Shown one piece after another: positions 25,085-34,476 of a DNA stretch of 64,000 bases (positions are counted from its first letter, which is position 1; every line of letters starts with the position of its first letter). Source of the DNA: JALNZU01 sp964463695 (GTDB lineage Bacteria; Bacteroidota; Bacteroidia; Bacteroidales; F082); contig CAYXCZ010000003.1 in the NCBI GenBank assembly GCA_964463695.1, forward strand, positions 97,484-161,483. Reading direction: 5' to 3'. The position numbers and the translations under genes were made by a program. A model generated the notes under the pieces. The model was not told where the DNA came from. It saw only the letters and a program-made list of their open reading frames with translations, and made no database searches.

Positions 25085-25636
25085 AATGTCCTTTTCCTTC
25101 AGCTCCAATATTTTATCAACTCTTGCAATATAGGCATTAGTCAGCTCCTGGATTTTCTCAACCAAACGTTTTACCTCATCTTCAGGTGTACCGTCCTTTT
25201 CAAGATGCTTGGCTTCGTCATTGGCATGACGCCGTGCATTTCTGATACTTACTTTTGCATCTTCTGCTTCATTTTTTGAACGTTTTACCAAATCTTTGCG
25301 CCGTTCTTCCGTCAAAGGTGGAACGTTGATTCTCAAAAGTTCACCTTCATTCATAGGATTGAAGCCTAAGTTTGCGGCCATAATTGCCTTTTCAATAGCA
25401 TAAATTGAACTCTTGTCGAAAGGCTGAACGATAATTTGCCTTGGATCAGGTGTGTTGATATTGGCAACCTGTTCAATTGGAACATGCGCTCCATAGTATT
25501 CTACAATTACCCCATTCAACATCGCAGGACTCGATTTTCCAGCTCTGATTTTATGTAATTCATGCTCAAAATGAACAATAGCATGTTCCATGCTATCTTT
25601 TGTTGCTTCTAAAACAAATTGTGATTCTTCTGTCAT
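25073..25636 (-). CDS. frr: Ribosome recycling factor
   Basis: 187 residues, the usual RRF length. Conserved features include HELHKIRAGKSSPAML, NTPDPRQIIVQPFDKSSI and INVPPLTEERRKDLVK. It splits post-termination ribosomes with EF-G. In most bacteria it follows pyrH; here a GT39 gene lies between them (58-base gap to frr). Confidence 0.98.
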   Translation of the reverse strand: MTEESQFVLEATKDSMEHAIVHFEHELHKIRAGKSSPAMLNGVIVEYYGAHVPIEQVANINTPDPRQIIVQPFDKSSIYAIEKAIMAANLGFNPMNEGELLRINVPPLTEERRKDLVKRSKNEAEDAKVSIRNARRHANDEAKHLEKDGTPEDEVKRLVEKIQELTNAYIARVDKILELKEKDILTV

Positions 25637-25694
25637 GTCTGAAAATTTTTGCTGACAAATATACTAATAAAACTGCATTTGAACAATCACTTTG

Positions 25695-27599
25695 CTACTT
25701 TAAACTGCCATATAATCCAAAAAGCCATGGATCTTGTTTTTTTATATAGACCCATCTTTCTGTTACATCGAATGACGCTTTTGCCTTATTCCAAACATAA
25801 GTACGTAATTTTGAATTGGGTGGAATAGCGGGCCCTGCATCTAAATGATGAACAACTATCATCGTAAATGTTTCACCTTCTTTAATAATACGCCCATCAA
25901 GTGTACCTGATCGCCACATCACAGGCTCAGAAACTCCTGAAACTTTGATCTCAAGAACAACACTAAGATCTCTGATTTCAGTCAAAGCCTTGATTCTATA
26001 ACCAGAAACAATAATACCATCGTCACTAATAATTGTGCTATCAATTGCCGATTCCCATAATAAACCATACTCATCCTTTTCTGTAAAACGAACGATTCCG
26101 GTTTGTTTTTTGTCTTTTACCAAATACCTAGCATCTAAAAATGGCGTCTCACCTTCAACTTCTTCACGTTCAAATAAATAATATCCTGAATTGAACCAGT
26201 TTTGTTGCTCAACAACTTTAGTATACTTGTTTCTTACCGTTTCAACCCAGTTAAATGAGGTATAATCAGTCCAGCCGATAGCAAAATAACGTGTTTGACA
26301 TGAATCGATAAGCAATGAAAGTTCTGTTGAACTATTGTTTTTGTTGAAAAGAATGACTCCTGTGTTTTGCTGCTTTTGCAGGTAAAAGTCAAGCATGCGC
26401 ACCGATCCCCCAACTGCCACCTGCGTTATATCTTCTTTATAAATATCCTGGTTTTTATCAAATCTCAAAGCAATTTGATCGTAACCCTGCTCATACATTG
26501 TTTTGTAGTGTTGCCGACTATTAATCAAAGTAAAAGCACCCATCGATACCAAAATTATAACAATCAATACGTTATATTGTGGTTTTAGCTGTCGTGTAAA
26601 CCCGGAAATACCAAGAATCAGAAATGGAAATGAAAAGTAAAGCGTACTAAACTGAATTACTGGTGTGCGGAGAATGGAATAAGTCCATCCAATTCCAAGG
26701 CTAAGAGCAAACCATAAAATGAGATTTAGAGAATAGATAAGCTTTGGTTTGCGTCCAAAATCCATATAGTTTAATGCAAGAACAAAAACATTAAGTATGG
26801 TGATTATGAAAACAGCTGAAAAATGGAAGGTGTAAAGTAAAAATTGAGTCACAAAATCAGGTGAAGGCTTTCCTAACCAATCACCGATTCCTCCGGCTGA
26901 TAACTGTCGGAAAAAAATCCCAAGATTCGGTAGATAAAGGAGAATTGAAAGAAGTCCTGTGTATATCAACTTCTTCTTGTTGTCGCGATTTGCAAGAAAA
27001 AAGAAACTAATAAAAATGAAGCCGGCCATCATCATTGCAAAATAATGCATCATTGATGCTAAAACTAACGATAATGCGAAGCCAACAGTCTCAATACCAA
27101 TAGTTTTAGACTGACTTTTTATAACTTTAATTCCAAAAAAAACTGCTAACAAAACGAAAAAGAGTCCCGAACTGTATGGGCGCGCTATTTGGCTGAAAAA
27201 AACAAAATACTGCATCGTTGCAATAAGAGATGCACTTATAAGTCCGGCCGTTTCGTGAAACAATTGCTTTCCAATTTGATAGACCAGCCAAACAGACCCA
27301 ATTCCCATAAGCGCAAACGGCAACTTAAGCCAAAAGGCATGAGTGCCGGCAATGGCCACCAAATAATGCAGAAGGATTTGAGTCCCTGCGGGATGAGCAT
27401 CTGGTGTTACACCTTCACGAATGAGTTGCGTAAAGCTTTCATATCCAACACGGAACAAGGCACTGAACTCATCATGCATGAAAGGTACATCCCACAAACG
27501 CCAAAAACGCAGAAGCGCTGCAGCAATCAGAATGATAACGATTGCAACTTTCTCTGCATTTTTCGATAACCAGGTGTAATATTTAAGCGAAGATTTCAA
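25695..27599 (-). CDS. GT39/ArnT-like membrane glycosyltransferase (GT-C fold)
   Basis: 634 residues. The N-terminal two thirds hold about ten membrane helices; the first extracytoplasmic loop has the acidic MHDEF motif (about 39-43) typical of GT-C enzymes that use polyprenyl-phosphate sugars. The C-terminal ~200 residues are soluble. It starts with TTG, and TTGA overlaps the pyrH stop, so translation is coupled. Acceptor and sugar are unknown; a lipid or surface glycan is the likely target. Its insertion between pyrH and frr is unusual. Confidence 0.82.
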   Translation of the reverse strand: MKSSLKYYTWLSKNAEKVAIVIILIAAALLRFWRLWDVPFMHDEFSALFRVGYESFTQLIREGVTPDAHPAGTQILLHYLVAIAGTHAFWLKLPFALMGIGSVWLVYQIGKQLFHETAGLISASLIATMQYFVFFSQIARPYSSGLFFVLLAVFFGIKVIKSQSKTIGIETVGFALSLVLASMMHYFAMMMAGFIFISFFFLANRDNKKKLIYTGLLSILLYLPNLGIFFRQLSAGGIGDWLGKPSPDFVTQFLLYTFHFSAVFIITILNVFVLALNYMDFGRKPKLIYSLNLILWFALSLGIGWTYSILRTPVIQFSTLYFSFPFLILGISGFTRQLKPQYNVLIVIILVSMGAFTLINSRQHYKTMYEQGYDQIALRFDKNQDIYKEDITQVAVGGSVRMLDFYLQKQQNTGVILFNKNNSSTELSLLIDSCQTRYFAIGWTDYTSFNWVETVRNKYTKVVEQQNWFNSGYYLFEREEVEGETPFLDARYLVKDKKQTGIVRFTEKDEYGLLWESAIDSTIISDDGIIVSGYRIKALTEIRDLSVVLEIKVSGVSEPVMWRSGTLDGRIIKEGETFTMIVVHHLDAGPAIPPNSKLRTYVWNKAKASFDVTERWVYIKKQDPWLFGLYGSLK

Positions 27600-28303
27600 T
27601 TGGTGACAATCGTTCCAACAGGCAAGCCTTTTAAAACATCGATAAGGTTACCCTTTTTATTCATGTCAAAAACCAGAATTGGCAGATCATTCTCCTTACA
27701 AAGCGTAAAAGCTGTGAGATCCATTATTTTAAGCTGCTTCTCGTATGCCTCTTCAAAAGTAAGATGGTCGTAACGAATGGCATTGGGGTCTTTTTCAGGG
27801 TCAGCAGTGTAAATTCCATCAACACGGGTGCCTTTCAAAATTACATCTGCATTGATCTCCACAGCTCGTAGTGCAGCAGCAGTATCAGTTGTAAAAAATG
27901 GGTTTCCTGTACCTCCACCTATTACAACAATTTGTCCTTCTTCAAGCAATGAAATCGCTTTTGGTCCACTCATTGATTCTGCAACTCTGTCGATGTAAAC
28001 ACCTGATAATAAGGTTACTTTCATTCCAAGTGACTGGAGCGTTGACTGCAATGCCATACTGTTGATAACAGTGGCGAGCATTCCCATATAATCGCCCTGG
28101 ACACGATCCATACCCTGACTTGCGCCTTGTAATCCTCTGAAGATGTTTCCTCCACCAATCACGATGGCAATTTGTGCACCTGCTTTCGAAGCGGTTACGA
28201 TTTCATCTGCATAGTCTTTTAAGCGTTGAGGATCAATACCATACTGTTGATCACCCATCAAAGCTTCTCCGCTTAGTTTCAATAAAACTCTTTTGTATTT
28301 CAT
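27596..28303 (-). CDS. pyrH: Uridylate kinase
   Basis: UMP kinase of the amino-acid kinase fold, 235 residues from the ATG at 28303 (a TTG two codons earlier is less likely). Motifs: YKRVLLKLSGEAL, VIGGGNIFRG, GGTGNPFFTTDTAAALRA and DGIYTADP. Makes UDP from UMP. It is 9 bases after the patatin gene and overlaps the GT39 gene downstream. Confidence 0.97.
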   Translation of the reverse strand: MKYKRVLLKLSGEALMGDQQYGIDPQRLKDYADEIVTASKAGAQIAIVIGGGNIFRGLQGASQGMDRVQGDYMGMLATVINSMALQSTLQSLGMKVTLLSGVYIDRVAESMSGPKAISLLEEGQIVVIGGGTGNPFFTTDTAAALRAVEINADVILKGTRVDGIYTADPEKDPNAIRYDHLTFEEAYEKQLKIMDLTAFTLCKENDLPILVFDMNKKGNLIDVLKGLPVGTIVTN

Positions 28304-28312
28304 AATCAATCG

Positions 28313-30520
28313 TTAAAACCAATAACCAATATTAATAAATGTACCCAATCCCTTACTGCGATTACCCCCCATGAGCGTTAACTCAACAGGGCCAATAAAA
28401 CTCTCATATCCGAACGTTACTCCATAACCAACAAGGATTTCCGGTTGATGAAATATATCTTCAAAATCCAGGGTTATAATTCCCAGGTCAATTTTTGGTG
28501 TGATATAGAACTTGTCAAAAATCTGATACTGCCATGCGTTGTGTAATGAAACCTCATTCAAACCTCCTTGCTCAACAAACCGATGGCCGATGAATGGGAT
28601 AAAACCTTCTAGATAATTGAAGTAAGATTGTCCTCCAAGATAAAACCAATGAGCTAAAGGAATGGGGCCATCTCTGAAGGTTATCCCGGCAGACAGTCCG
28701 GTTTTAAAAGTACTTTTAGTTGTTATCGGGAAATTTTTCTGGTAATTAACGGCTAAAATTAATGCATTGGAACTAAAAATATCAAGGGAGTCGTTAGATA
28801 AAGGTAATAAATGTTTTATCGAAAAATTCATTTTACTTCCTTTTGTTGAAAAATGATTCTTATCAAAACTATCAATCGCCCAGCTGGCACCAGAAACAAG
28901 GTGCGCATCAAAGTTCCTATCAAAAAGAGGGTTTCCAAAACCGCTTCTTAAACTATTGGTTTCGAGACGTGTCCCAACACGAAGTCGCATTGTATTTTTA
29001 AAGGTCCATTGGGCAAAAGCACCAAAACTGTATAGGTTAAATTTGAATATATCACCGATGTTATCCCCGTCATAAATTTTCAACTCCAGATTAAGACCCG
29101 AAGCATGCAATCCATAACCAACCTTCTTCCCACGATCAACAAGAAAAAGCCCTCTAAATTGCGGATTTTCACCCAGATTGATGTCAGCAAAAATTTTGGA
29201 ACCTTTTACTAAAACATTCTTGAAAGTTGCATTAAGTAATAATCCTACTTTATAATCTGAATCATAATGAATACCGACTCCAAACAAACCTGAGCTTGAT
29301 TCAGTAATCTCAAAAACCAAGCCTGCGCCAAGTTCATTTGGCACAAAGTAATAATTGATTAGTTCAAAAAAGCCACTGCCATAAGCCCTTTTCATCGACT
29401 CGTCAACCTCATCGAGATGCACCCAGGTCATAGGTTTAATTCCCAAAGCACCATCTAGATATTCCTTCGAAACCCTTTTCAGACCTTCATATCTGAATTG
29501 CGTTATAAAAATCGAATCAACTGGTGTCGCATTCAAAATGCGAGGTATTCGGGGACGAATATTATTTATTGAATCAGCAAGTCGTTTTAATTGAGGCAAT
29601 TGCGCTCTCGCTGCATCTTCACCTCGTTTGATGAGTGTATCATAATCGTTAAAACTCATCATGTCATAACCTTCAAGATCGGGTTTGATATAATAATCGG
29701 TAAGCCTGATAGCATTCTCGTTTGATTCAACTCTGTAAAAGGAAGTCACCTGATCTAAAACTTTGAGGATGGAATTGATATTCTCAACTTTGTGCAAACC
29801 AGTTTGAACATCAACACCTACTATCAAATCCATTCCTTCTTTTTTAACTTCTTCCACAGGAAAATTATTTATAACTCCCCCATCAACCAATATGTTCCCA
29901 TCAATGTCAACAGGGACAAAATAACTGGGTATTGACATACTTGCACGCACTGCCTTGTGCAAAACACCTTTATTCAAAATGACGTTTGCGCCATCCCCCA
30001 GATTGGTGCCGATACATAAAAATGGAACTGAAAGTTTGCTAAAATCTTGCGTTTTATATGCCGGACTTAAATATCTGGCAAGCAATAAGTCCACCATTTG
30101 TCCGCTGTGTAGTCCGGTTTTAATTTTAACCTTTTTTTCAACGATTGGGAATGTCATTAAAAAACGGTCAGAATTTTGTTTTTCTTCGATAGGAATGTAT
30201 CTGCGTTCGATTTTATCATTCATAAGGAAATCCCAATTCTGACTTCTTACAATCTTTTCCATGGTATCAGGATGATAACCAAGGGCATACAAGCTGCCAA
30301 AAATACTTCCCATACTAGTGCCGCTCACATAATCAAACTGCAGCCCGGCCTCCTCAAAAACCCGGATCGCACCAATGTGGGCAAATCCTTTGGCTCCACC
30401 ACCACTTAAAACCAAACCAAGCTTTGGATCAGTTGCACGAGGTCTGGTCTGAGAAAATGATGTTTCTGAAAATAAAAAAAGTGTGAGCAGACAAGCGATA
30501 ATTATAGATCTAACGCTCAT
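28313..30520 (-). CDS. Patatin-like phospholipase fused to an outer-membrane barrel (PlpD/type Vd-like)
   Basis: 735 residues: signal peptide (1-23), patatin domain with oxyanion GGGAKG (40-45), nucleophile S69 in GTSMG (67-71) and catalytic D213 in DGG; a POTRA-like linker (about 330-410); and a C-terminal 16-strand-type barrel ending in ...INIGYWF. This architecture matches type Vd autotransporters/PlpD. The catalytic dyad is intact, so it is probably an active phospholipase at the cell surface or periplasm. It is the first gene of the pyrH-GT39-frr run. Confidence 0.88.
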   Translation of the reverse strand: MSVRSIIIACLLTLFLFSETSFSQTRPRATDPKLGLVLSGGGAKGFAHIGAIRVFEEAGLQFDYVSGTSMGSIFGSLYALGYHPDTMEKIVRSQNWDFLMNDKIERRYIPIEEKQNSDRFLMTFPIVEKKVKIKTGLHSGQMVDLLLARYLSPAYKTQDFSKLSVPFLCIGTNLGDGANVILNKGVLHKAVRASMSIPSYFVPVDIDGNILVDGGVINNFPVEEVKKEGMDLIVGVDVQTGLHKVENINSILKVLDQVTSFYRVESNENAIRLTDYYIKPDLEGYDMMSFNDYDTLIKRGEDAARAQLPQLKRLADSINNIRPRIPRILNATPVDSIFITQFRYEGLKRVSKEYLDGALGIKPMTWVHLDEVDESMKRAYGSGFFELINYYFVPNELGAGLVFEITESSSGLFGVGIHYDSDYKVGLLLNATFKNVLVKGSKIFADINLGENPQFRGLFLVDRGKKVGYGLHASGLNLELKIYDGDNIGDIFKFNLYSFGAFAQWTFKNTMRLRVGTRLETNSLRSGFGNPLFDRNFDAHLVSGASWAIDSFDKNHFSTKGSKMNFSIKHLLPLSNDSLDIFSSNALILAVNYQKNFPITTKSTFKTGLSAGITFRDGPIPLAHWFYLGGQSYFNYLEGFIPFIGHRFVEQGGLNEVSLHNAWQYQIFDKFYITPKIDLGIITLDFEDIFHQPEILVGYGVTFGYESFIGPVELTLMGGNRSKGLGTFINIGYWF

Positions 30521-30534
30521 AACTAGTTGTTTTT

Positions 30535-30957
30535 TTAAAATTTTGGCTCAAAGGAAAGATAATCTCTGTTAATCCTCCTAAACCCAACAAAAACTGTTTT
30601 GGATTCACCATAAAGAAAGCTATTGACATTGATCTCATAGGTGAAACTTCCTGCCAAACCAACAGTATCAGTCAAATTAACATAGTAATAGCCTGTGTCA
30701 TTTTTCATTGAAACAGTTTGTCTTCCATCACCGATACGTTCAATCTGCCACACAAGGCTGTCAGCGAAAGTAACTTTTGCTACTTTTTGACCTACAGAGA
30801 GGTTGTTGAAGAGTATAAGAAAATCATCAGGTGGATTAACAATATCCTGTGTATACACATATGCCGGTCTGTCATCTCCTTCTATTTTCTCCGTATTACA
30901 TGATACAAAAGTCAATAAAACGCTGATTAAAACAAGAAAAACAAACCTTTTCATCAT
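30535..30957 (-). CDS. Small lipoprotein of unknown function
   Basis: 140 residues with lipobox TFVSC (Cys20) and a beta-rich remainder. No family recognised. It starts MMK; either Met is possible. It lies 14 bases before the patatin gene on the same strand, so it is probably co-transcribed with it. A short inverted repeat (ACATGA/TCATGT, 30983-31000) precedes it. Confidence 0.7.
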   Translation of the reverse strand: MMKRFVFLVLISVLLTFVSCNTEKIEGDDRPAYVYTQDIVNPPDDFLILFNNLSVGQKVAKVTFADSLVWQIERIGDGRQTVSMKNDTGYYYVNLTDTVGLAGSFTYEINVNSFLYGESKTVFVGFRRINRDYLSFEPKF

Positions 30958-31036
30958 TTAAAATTTAACTTGAAATTATATTACATGAAAAAAGTCATGT
31001 GCACCAAAAATGTTTCAGGCACTAAAATACAACAAA

Positions 31037-34000
31037 TCAGTCCTCTCCGAGCATTTTACCATGACAATTTTTATATTTCTTTCCACTCCCGCAAGGACAT
31101 GGCTCATTGCGTCCAACTTTTTTCTCGGCTATGACAGGCTGTGTAACTTCTTTTTGCTGGGTATTGCTGTGTGCCTGCGATAATAAATCTGAGCGTTCCT
31201 CTTTAATCTTACTTCGATCGATACCTTTTGCTCGCTGAGCTTCTCTTACATTGGATGAATCCTGAATAGGAATATCAGCACGCATCAGGAATGAAATAAC
31301 TTCTTTGTTAATCCGCTGAATCATATTCTTGAAAAGCTGAAATGACTCGAACTTATAAATCAAAAGAGGATCTTTTTGCTCGTAAGTTGCATTTTGAACT
31401 GACTGTTTCAAATCATCCAATTCACGTAAATGCTCCTTCCACGACTCATCGATTAGTGCCAGTGAGATGCTTTTTTCGATCGAAAGCGTCACCTCACGCG
31501 CTCCATTGTCGATTGCCCGCTTCAGGTTAACAACAATCTGCATCCCTTTATGCCCGTCGGTAATAGGTATGGCAATGTTTTCGTATTGTTTCTGACGCTC
31601 AAAAACATCGGCAATAACAGGCATGGTCTTTTCACCAATTCTACGCGTTTTATCTTTATAAGACGTTCCAGCCTTGGCAAAGAGTTGTTCATTAAGTGTT
31701 TCTGTTTTCGAATCAAAGAAGGTGTCTTCATTAAACGGAGGCTCCATTCCCATACTTTTAAGTACCGCCATCCTGAATCCTTCAAAGTCGCGCTGTTGCT
31801 GGTACTCATTGATAAGATTCTCACCCAGATCGAATAACATATTGGAGATATCTACCGAAAGACGTTCGCCAAACAATGCATGGTGACGTTTTTTATAAAT
31901 AACCTCACGCTGTGCGTTCATGACATCATCATATTCCAGCAACCGTTTACGTGTTCCAAAGTTATTCTCTTCAACTTTTTTCTGTGCTCTTTCGATTGAT
32001 TTAGTGATCATTGAGTGCTGAATCACTTCTCCCTCTTTTAAGCCCAACCGATCCATGAGACCTGCAATACGACCCGAGCCAAACATACGCATGAGCTCAT
32101 CCTCAAGGGAAACAAAAAACTGAGTGCTTCCAGGATCGCCTTGTCGTCCGGAACGACCTCTGAGCTGTCGGTCAACACGTCGCGACTCGTGACGCTCCGT
32201 ACCGATGATAGCCAGACCACCGGCCTCTTTTACACCTGCACCTAATTTAATGTCAGTACCACGACCAGCCATGTTGGTAGCAATAGTTACTACTCCAGCC
32301 TGTCCGGCCTCTCGTACAATCTGTGCTTCACGCTGGTGCAACTTGGCATTCAACACATTGTGATCAATACCTTTACGCTGCAACATCCGGCTTAACAACT
32401 CCGATGTTTCAACAGACGTAGTACCAACAAGTACTGGACGTTTTGCTTCAACCAATGCTATGATTTCATCAATTACTGCATTAAATTTCTCACGTTTTGT
32501 TCGGTAAACCAAATCTTCACGGTCCTTTCGGGAAATTGGCTTATTTGTAGGAATTACCACAACATCCAATTTGTAAATATCCCAAAACTCACCTGCTTCC
32601 GTTTCAGCAGTACCAGTCATACCCGAGAGTTTGCCATACATCCTGAAATAATTTTGCAGGGTGATAGTTGCATAAGTTTGTGTGGCCGCTTCGACTTTAA
32701 CATTTTCCTTTGCTTCAATAGCTTGATGTAAACCATCGGAATAGCGGCGGCCTTCCATGATACGTCCGGTTTGCTCGTCAACAATCTTAATTTTGTTTTC
32801 GATGATCACATACTCAACATCTTTCTCAAAAAGGGTGTATGCTTTTAGCAATTGATGTACGGTATGTAAGCGCTCAGATTTTATTCCAAAATTGCGAATC
32901 AGGTCACTTTTTCTTTCAAGCATAACCGGTTCAGTCAACTGTTGGCGTTCGATATCAGCTATTTCAGCTCCAACATCGGGAAGGATAAAAAATCCAGGTT
33001 CGTTGTAGGAAGCCGATAAAAGATCAATCCCTTTTTCTGTAAGTTCAACAGAATTATGTCTCTCATCAATTACAAAAAACAACTCATCGTCAATTACATG
33101 CATATTTTTTGCCTGTTCCTGCAAGTAAAAACTCTCTGTTTTTTGCATCAGGCTACGCATTCCTTCCTCACTTAAAAATTTAATCAGCGCATTGTTTTTA
33201 GGCAAACCTCTGTAGGCTCTGAAAAGTAAATCACCTCCTCTTTTTTCATCGGCAGGTTTTGGTCCCTGCAAGAGTTTTTTCGATTCGGCGAGAATACTAC
33301 TGACAAGGGTTTTTTGAGCATTGTAAAGTTTGGTTACGTCAGGTTTCAGCACGTCAAACTCCTGATGGTCTCCTTTTGGAGTTGGACCGCTGATAATCAA
33401 AGGCGTACGTGCATCATCGATTAACACAGAGTCGACCTCATCCACGATAGCATAATGGTGCTTACGCTGAACCAACTCATCAGGATTACCTGTCATATTG
33501 TCACGGAGATAATCAAAACCAAACTCATTGTTGGTTCCGTATGTAATATCTGACAAGTATGCTTTTCGACGGGAGATTGAATTTGGTTCATGCTTGTCGA
33601 TACAATCAACAGTAAGTCCAAGAAAATTATATAAAACGCCCATCCATTCCGAGTCACGTTTGGCCAGGTAATCATTAACAGTAACAACATGTACTCCCTT
33701 GCCTGCCAATGCGTTAAGATATACCGGCATTGTTGCAACGAGTGTTTTTCCTTCCCCGGTCGCCATCTCAGATATTTTGCCCTGATGCAATACGATACCT
33801 CCGATAAACTGAACATCGTAATGGACCATGTCCCATCGGGTCATGTTTCCGCCTGCCATCCAACTTGAGCTATAGATTGCCTTGTCATCTTTGATGGTAA
33901 CAAAATCGTGCGCTGCAGCAAGGTTTCTGTCCAAATCAGTTGCGGTTGCCTCAACAAAGTCGTTGTTTTTGAAAAGTGAAGCGGCAGCTTTCATCACTGA

Positions 34001-34336
34001 AAATGCTTCAGGCAGTAGTTCGCTAAGCTTTGCTTCCGTTTTTTCGTATTGCAATTTCTCCAACTTATCTATCTGATTATAAAGCTTTTCCTTTTCAGTT
34101 GGTTCAAGGTCAAACTGATCTTCTAATTGCTGTTTTAACCGGGCAATTTCAGATTCTTCGTTGGCGATAGCCTCCCGGATTTGATATTTAAAGTAGTTGG
34201 TTTTCGCCCTTAATTCGTCCACAGAAAGCTTACTGATAGTGGAATAAGCAGCAATAGTTTGCTCCAACAAAGGTTGAATGGCTTTTAAATCTCTGGAAGC
34301 TTTATCTCCGAATAATTTCTTAAAAAAACTTAGCAT
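31037..34336 (-). CDS. secA: Preprotein translocase ATPase SecA
   Basis: 1099 residues, the long form usual in Bacteroidota. Walker A is MATGEGKT (191-198), followed by the DEVDSVLIDDARTPLIISGP region and helicase motif 2 parts (TNMAGRGTDI, GRSGRQGDPG). The C-terminus carries the SEC-C zinc motif CPCGSGKKYKNCH. Drives Sec export. It is a stand-alone gene; a -7 box (TAATTTTG, complement of 34409-34416) lies 73 bases upstream. Confidence 0.98.
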   Translation of the reverse strand: MLSFFKKLFGDKASRDLKAIQPLLEQTIAAYSTISKLSVDELRAKTNYFKYQIREAIANEESEIARLKQQLEDQFDLEPTEKEKLYNQIDKLEKLQYEKTEAKLSELLPEAFSVMKAAASLFKNNDFVEATATDLDRNLAAAHDFVTIKDDKAIYSSSWMAGGNMTRWDMVHYDVQFIGGIVLHQGKISEMATGEGKTLVATMPVYLNALAGKGVHVVTVNDYLAKRDSEWMGVLYNFLGLTVDCIDKHEPNSISRRKAYLSDITYGTNNEFGFDYLRDNMTGNPDELVQRKHHYAIVDEVDSVLIDDARTPLIISGPTPKGDHQEFDVLKPDVTKLYNAQKTLVSSILAESKKLLQGPKPADEKRGGDLLFRAYRGLPKNNALIKFLSEEGMRSLMQKTESFYLQEQAKNMHVIDDELFFVIDERHNSVELTEKGIDLLSASYNEPGFFILPDVGAEIADIERQQLTEPVMLERKSDLIRNFGIKSERLHTVHQLLKAYTLFEKDVEYVIIENKIKIVDEQTGRIMEGRRYSDGLHQAIEAKENVKVEAATQTYATITLQNYFRMYGKLSGMTGTAETEAGEFWDIYKLDVVVIPTNKPISRKDREDLVYRTKREKFNAVIDEIIALVEAKRPVLVGTTSVETSELLSRMLQRKGIDHNVLNAKLHQREAQIVREAGQAGVVTIATNMAGRGTDIKLGAGVKEAGGLAIIGTERHESRRVDRQLRGRSGRQGDPGSTQFFVSLEDELMRMFGSGRIAGLMDRLGLKEGEVIQHSMITKSIERAQKKVEENNFGTRKRLLEYDDVMNAQREVIYKKRHHALFGERLSVDISNMLFDLGENLINEYQQQRDFEGFRMAVLKSMGMEPPFNEDTFFDSKTETLNEQLFAKAGTSYKDKTRRIGEKTMPVIADVFERQKQYENIAIPITDGHKGMQIVVNLKRAIDNGAREVTLSIEKSISLALIDESWKEHLRELDDLKQSVQNATYEQKDPLLIYKFESFQLFKNMIQRINKEVISFLMRADIPIQDSSNVREAQRAKGIDRSKIKEERSDLLSQAHSNTQQKEVTQPVIAEKKVGRNEPCPCGSGKKYKNCHGKMLGED

Positions 34337-34476
34337 GACTATAGAGGTAGTTTATAATTCAATTTTGAGTGAAGTCAATAATCATTCCGAAAATTAACTA
34401 ATTAGCTGCAAAATTACCATATTTTTCAACCCACCACAGAAAAGGAATTGTAATCTGTCAAAACATGAGAATGGAT

